Shown here in pieces: positions 61,601-64,000 of a stretch of 64,000 nucleotides of DNA. The notes below the pieces were generated by a model, which saw nothing but the letters and a program-made list of their open reading frames with translations, ran no database searches and was not told the origin of the DNA. Position 1 is the first letter of the stretch. Every line of letters starts with the position of its first letter. The DNA is taken from NCBI RefSeq assembly GCF_018320785.1, contig NC_054866.1, positions 30,419,000-30,482,999 of the forward strand. Direction: 5' to 3'. Source of the DNA: Cheilinus undulatus (taxonomy: Eukaryota > Chordata > Actinopteri > Labriformes > Labridae). The position numbers and the translations under genes were made by a program.

Positions 61601-62747
61601 ACCACATGATGATTGCATATTTGGACATAGACTTTCTTGGACGAGGTAACACAGAGCTGTCATACTTTTAGTGTCTCTAACATAGATGCCAAAGCTAAAG
61701 AGTCATTATATTGGATATAGATTCAGAGTCATCGCACTGCCATGACAGACATAATGACTGTAATGCTTTTCTGCTTCAATGAAAGTCTCACTGTAATTTA
61801 ATTTCACAAAAACACAAAACACTGCTTGGCCCTCGTGTTCATATCCTTGCTGTGAAATTTATTAAATTAATTCAGTACTTGGACAATAGTTCTCTGTTTA
61901 TTATTGGCCACTAATGTCATTTAAATGCTCTCTGCAGTTTTCTCACTCTAGGATTTTTGCTGCTGTGTGTTTGGTCATATATGCTTTGCTCTGTAATCTG
62001 ATGATCAGTTTTGCTTCTGCTTGTGGCTAACATGATTTGCCTTATGTGCCGTGCTACTGCAGCCCTCTCTCATGACTGTTTTGTTTTGCATTTACCCTTC
62101 TCACAGTGAAACAATTTATGTCTTTTTAAATCATTATATTATAAGGAGTATTATCATTAAGATCCAACATTTGTTTTACATGACACCCCTGTCAAAGACA
62201 GCAGCAAGAGGAAGGTTACAATGAAATACAATGGATGCAAACATTTAATGAAATGTTGAATAAACAGCTTTAATCAGAAAGACATGTAAAATGTAACTTA
62301 ATCCACATTCAAACCTTTCCAAACTAAAAAGGTGCTCTAGTTTAATGTGAGCGTGTGCCTCAGACCAAACACACAAAAAACAGTGTTATCAAAGACAGTC
62401 TCTGTTGGCTCTATGATAGAGTGGAATGCTGTTAGAAAGAGTCAGACATTTCTTTCTACATGTTAGTTTTGTTTCTTGTTGGAGATATTTTAGATCCAAA
62501 CAACCTTCAGGATCTTTGACCGACTCTCTTGTGTTGTTTCCTCCATTCAAGCATTGTTTTCTCCTCTTCAAACCAGGAGAGATGCCTCTCTTAGATTCAG
62601 ATGTGCGCGTACCAGCCCTGCTAGGAATGGAATACCCTGACTCGATGGGATCTGGTCTTAGTGTGCCTGTGCTGGGGGGTCACAATGACCCTGTTACTGG
62701 AGTTATGATACCGCTGGCAGGAACCATGGAGGATCCAGATGGAAAAG
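37671..62747 (+). CDS. Large unrecognised type I membrane protein, 19 exons, partial
   Basis: Exons: 37671-37788, 39948-40171, 44253-44414, 44909-45088, 47179-47293, 47382-47459, 47562-47769, 47862-48024, 49616-49804, 49881-50055, 51197-51336, 52632-52808, 53545-53675, 53764-53921, 54851-55078, 57609-57947, 58031-58179, 58759-59008 and 62577-62747. Every junction keeps frame, giving 1118 codons with no stop; the gene runs off the window. Residues 1-24 are a signal peptide (core WWLILLSLVHG). 34-230 are Cys-rich, like GCC2/GCC3 ephrin-receptor modules (CQPGFYCPLGSFTPVPCPKG). 230-430 may be cupredoxin-like (FTVDTRHYPQYDF, then QPGVYVFTLSSHQHKHM). Membrane span about 458-482. 540-740 are charged and helical. 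From about 740 come DPxTG-type repeats: YFDSVTG, MADPDTGVPVPI, SLDPVTGAVLPVGG, YIDPLSG, HNDPVTGVMIPLAG. The start is the only ATG opening the signal peptide. I do not know its function. Confidence 0.85.
38100..38405. repeat. Pyrimidine-rich degenerate repeat, left part
   Basis: Drifting copies of TTTTTGCCACTTTTNACCAATTTTTGCC-like text. It resumes at 38983-39245 beyond the inserted MITE. It is the opposite-strand form of the A-rich tract at 1019-1565, so the two loci share a repeat family. Confidence 0.65.
38414..38974 (-). mobile_element. hAT-like MITE, copy A, complete
   Basis: 561 bp flanked by a perfect 8 bp duplication, TCTTTTTG (38406-38413 and 38975-38982). The inverted ends are imperfect: AACCTTGCAAAGCAGATGGAT on the left and, on the other strand at the right end, AACCTGACATGTCAGATGGAT. 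The interior matches copies B, C and D (GACCAATCAGCGATGAGGGG, CATGGATGCTGCTAAAGC, CCAATCACAATCTGAG). Opposite orientation to copy B. No coding capacity. Confidence 0.9.
38983..39245. repeat. Pyrimidine-rich degenerate repeat, right part
   Basis: Continuation of the repeat at 38100-38405 after the MITE insertion: TTTGCCATTTTTTGCCACTT, CCATTTTTCCACC and similar drifting units. Any open frame is due to biased composition. Confidence 0.65.
41030..41615. repeat. 36 bp minisatellite, open in several frames
   Basis: About 16 diverged copies of a 36 bp unit, CCTGCTGACCTCAGCTCCTG followed by GTGCCCCGTCAAAGGC. Because the period divides by three and the unit lacks stops in most frames, two plus-strand and two minus-strand frames stay open for 200 to 700 bases. 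The plus-strand 12-residue reading is PADLSSWCPVKG. It lies wholly in an intron of the large gene and lacks splice-site support. Confidence 0.9.
42531..42960. repeat. TAGC-rich degenerate interspersed repeat
   Basis: Repeated GCTAAAGCTAACATAGCTACATG-like units. The left part (ATTAAATTAT, AGACCCATTTAAAGGTAGTT, ATGGCTCACTTTAGCTTC) matches a second copy at 51565-51705, in another intron of the same gene. Confidence 0.6.
43200..44150. repeat. Interspersed repeat split by a MITE
   Basis: Two halves, 43200-43425 and 43963-44150, share text such as CAAAGT..GAAGAAAATCC(C/T)TC and ATCTAATCAGTTCATCCTTG, and were separated by the MITE at 43426-43962. They are related to the repeat near 8395 in layilin intron 1. 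Class unknown. Confidence 0.5.
43426..43962 (+). mobile_element. hAT-like MITE, copy B, complete
   Basis: 537 bp with 8 bp duplications ACGTTTGC (43418-43425) and ACGTTTAC (43963-43970), one mismatch. Ends: ATAACCTGACACGTCAGATGG on the left and GTATCCATCTGCTTTGCAAG GTTA on the right, imperfect inverted copies. Near the left end a second palindrome, GATGGATGTG..CACACATCCATC, would form a hairpin. Interior as in copy A. Confidence 0.9.
45850..46010. repeat. High-copy fish repeat fragment
   Basis: Stereotyped text AATGGTAAATAGACTTGAGC, TTGTATAGTGCTTCTCTAG, CTACTCAAAGCACTTTTACTC and CATTCACACACTTACGGCAG. I recognise it as a common fish repeat but cannot name its class. In intron 4 of the large gene. 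Confidence 0.5.
46145..46320 (-). mobile_element. Rex3/RTE-type LINE fragment
   Basis: The minus strand reads VVLLASS, then SKSRALVLR, then a FEYFWVLFMS stretch, matching the end of the RTE-clade reverse transcriptase (usually KSEAMVL and FKYLGVLFTS). Short and decayed. MITE copy D follows directly on its right. Confidence 0.7.
46336..46702 (+). mobile_element. hAT-like MITE, copy D (5' truncated)
   Basis: Matches the right two-thirds of copies A-C: GCATAATGCGAACCATTGCA, TTTAGCAGCATCCATGCT, GTACTGCCCCTCGACGCTGG, and the terminal ATCCATCTGCTCTGCAAGGTTA. The left end is missing and abuts a LINE fragment, the same neighbour class as copy C. Confidence 0.75.
48490..48608 (-). repeat. SINE fragment (head missing)
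   Basis: Shares its body with the SINE at 30478-30657: TTTATTGACATAGGAGGACAGTGG, GAAACAGGGATGAGAG and GGGAGAGATG. The tRNA-like head is absent. Lies in intron 8 of the large gene. Confidence 0.7.
51565..51705. repeat. TAGC-rich interspersed repeat, second copy
   Basis: Matches 42531-42660 (AATTAAATTATAGGCCCGTTTTAGAAGTA, GGCTCAATTTAGCTTT, GCTAAAGCTAATGTAGCTACA). Intron 11 of the large gene. Confidence 0.55.
51758..52221. mobile_element. MITE flanked by TTAA, piggyBac-like
   Basis: 464 bp between TTAA tetramers (51754-51757 and 52222-52225). Ends: AAAGATCACATATTATGCAA on the left and, on the opposite strand at the right end, AAAGGTATCATATTTTATC. The interior is GC-rich with a GAGGAGGATCAGGAGAG inverted arm and no coding capacity. 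TTAA duplications suggest the piggyBac type. Confidence 0.65.
52941..53315. mobile_element. MITE with about 70 bp inverted ends, TA flanks
   Basis: 375 bp. The left arm starts CAGTGACTATAAATAGTATTC and passes GGATGTTTAACC and TTTTATTGATTTTATAAATC. The right arm read on the other strand starts CAGTGCCTATAAAAAGTATC with ATGTTTAACC and TTTTATTGATTTTATCAATC. Flanking TA on each side fits Tc1/mariner-type insertion. In intron 12 of the large gene. Confidence 0.8.
54328..54357. repeat. Perfect 30 bp palindrome
   Basis: ATACTGTATGTCTGT followed by its exact reverse complement ACAGACATACAGTAT, no spacer. A further partial arm (TACAGACATA) precedes it at 54321. Intron 14 of the large gene. Confidence 0.9.
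55079..57608. other. Intron 15 of the large gene
   Basis: 2.5 kb intron. Apart from the Tc1-derived MITE at 56185-56571, I see AT-rich sequence and no exon. The joined frame ACT G|GA needs none. Confidence 0.65.
56185..56571 (+). mobile_element. Tc1-derived MITE keeping a transposase start
   Basis: 387 bp, TA on both sides. Ends: CAGCGCTTAACAAATTTATT on the left and its inverted counterpart (on the other strand CAGTGCTTAACACATTTATT) on the right. Just before the right end it retains the beginning of a transposase frame (ATGGTAAAACGTGGAGAGC at 56455, MVKRGELTENERVRIK). That frame runs for about 28 codons and then joins the terminal repeat, so this is an internally deleted Tc1-like element. 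Confidence 0.8.
59532..60104. mobile_element. hAT-like MITE, 573 bp
   Basis: Ends are inverted: CAGGTGTGTCCAAACTTTTT on the left; the right end reads CATAGTTTGGACACCCCTG. Flanking octamers CTTTAGTG and ATTTAATG match at 6 of 8 positions. The interior includes CCGCATTTGGCCCCCAGGCC, typical of this fish hAT MITE group. No coding capacity. Confidence 0.75.
60253..60991. mobile_element. TTAA-flanked MITE, 739 bp, piggyBac-like
   Basis: Near-perfect inverted ends AGACCCTGTAAAGTGAAA / TTTCACTTTACAGGGTCT lie between TTAA tetramers (60249-60252 and 60992-60995). The interior has GC-box-like text (GGGCGGGGCC at about 60415, CCGCCCC at about 60471, GGGCGTGGCG at about 60792). No coding capacity. Confidence 0.85.
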
Positions 62748-64000
62748 GTACTTCATCAGAAAGTGATTGCATAGGTTTGTGGTCACTGAATGGATCTTTT
62801 TTAACCTGCATATAAAATCTTGCTAAATATAAATAAAAAAAGGCAACAATATGCAACCTTTCAGCCGTGCAGAAGTATCCCAACCCACATGGCTTAAAGG
62901 CACGAGTTCACACACTATCTTTAAGCCAAAAGAAGCCTGTTAACCTACCTCATATCTGTTTGATACAATGACTGAGGCTAAAGGTCTCTACACACCGAGT
63001 CTGTTATTTTTGGATGTGTTTTTTGGATCTTTGATTCAATAAAAAAAATGTCACACTCAAACCTTTGAGTATGATGTGTTTATTTTTCTATTTGTTGCAA
63101 AAATTTCCAGTATTAGCCAAAAGGGTCTTGTACTGAGAAGAAAAAAGCAAAAAGAAGCAAGTATGATTCTGTGGCTCTTTCATTACTTGCAATGCACTGA
63201 CTCCGTCCCCTCCTGACAGAGGGCTTCGTATGGGTATTTGAACAAGCTTGTACTTGTGCATCATGGCGCTTTTCTCAACAGTCATTCGCCCTTTAAATGA
63301 CTTGAACGGATGCAGAAAAATATCAGCCTAGTTCCATGTTACAGTTCTTTGATGTTCGTTGATTTGAATGACAAAAACAGACCTGGTTTGCAAAGACCTT
63401 TAGTTATGGAAGAGGACAGTGACAGATGACGAGAAAAAGAGAATGGCTGAGCAAGAATTCAGACAAAAAACAGCAATCTGATGGCAGAGTTTACATCACT
63501 GCAGATCAAATATTTTGGCAACAGCTGTTATGAACTGTAGATGCTAGCAAAGTCACATTTGTGCAAAATCCATTCATCTTACTGTACCATTTCAGTTGTC
63601 AAAGTTCTTTGGCTTCATTGGCCACTCTGTCAACAAATGTGTGGTTGTAAAAGGAGTAGGTAAAACTATAGCTCTATTCGTATGAGATTAGTTACCTAGG
63701 GACCTCTGGTATTATGTAATGATTGAGCAGGATGTCTGTATTTTTATACTGTTCAAACCGACCATGTCTTCAACTGGTGGAGTAAAAATTCAAGGGCAAA
63801 TTTCCTTCCATATTTCAGCACTTACATAGGTCCACAGGTAAACACTAACCCTGTGTAAAGTGGCATCTCTGCAATGTTTGGGTAGTAATTGTGGTTTTGT
63901 GCTGCTTTTCTGCTCCTTTTTCAGATTGCATAGGAGAAGGCCAGCAAAGTTTTGACACATTTAGGTTATTTATATTGCTTGTCTCAAAGTTGTCTTGAGG
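62748..64000. other. Intron 19 of the large gene, to window end
   Basis: Exon 19 ends at 62747 with AAA G|GTACTTC, a phase 1 donor. The remaining 1.25 kb shows no following exon that I can support, so the next one lies beyond 64000 or was not recognised. Confidence 0.6.

Larger units (their letters stand above)
59009..62576. other. Intron 18 of the large gene
   Basis: 3.6 kb intron with a hAT-like MITE (59532-60104) and a TTAA-flanked MITE (60253-60991). No exon is recognised in the remainder. The joined frame ATA G|GA is in phase. Confidence 0.65.

Overview
The window looks like chromosomal DNA from a bony fish (teleost). Coding sequence comes in short exons with GT-AG splice sites. The introns and spacers are full of fish-type repeats: Tc1 transposons, hAT-like and TTAA-flanked MITEs, tRNA-headed SINEs, Rex3/RTE and L2-like LINE remnants, and minisatellites. 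I recognised no retrovirus, LTR element or Polinton.

Layout. (1) 1-3230: a promoter-like left edge (CRE, CCAAT, X-box), A-rich degenerate repeats, and two unassigned minus-strand open stretches near a polyA signal. (2) 3288-11710, minus: complete layilin gene (C-type lectin, transmembrane), 7 coding exons. (3) 12-25.6 kb: gene desert holding a MITE/LINE mosaic, a 2.75 kb satellite array with higher-order repeats, a hAT MITE and a decayed Tc1 element. (4) 25.98-29.58 kb, plus: complete ZP-domain gene of the ZPLD1 type, 10 coding exons. (5) 29.6-32.9 kb: SINE and antisense Tc1 copy. (6) 32.91-34.04 kb, minus: complete exchangeable apolipoprotein gene, 3 coding exons. (7) 34.2-37.6 kb: Tc1, LINE and MITE fossils. 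(8) 37.67 kb to beyond the right end, plus: a large gene I do not recognise. I could chain 19 exons in frame (1118 codons so far) coding for a signal peptide, a cysteine-rich ectodomain, a possibly cupredoxin-like region, one membrane span, a charged helical region and a series of DPxTG-type repeats. It is cut by the window edge.

The four genes show no obvious shared pathway. Layilin, the ZP protein and the large gene are all predicted cell-surface proteins, and the apolipoprotein is secreted. The large gene is the best candidate for something undescribed. All exon models come from reading splice sites and frame continuity by eye; none has transcript support here.
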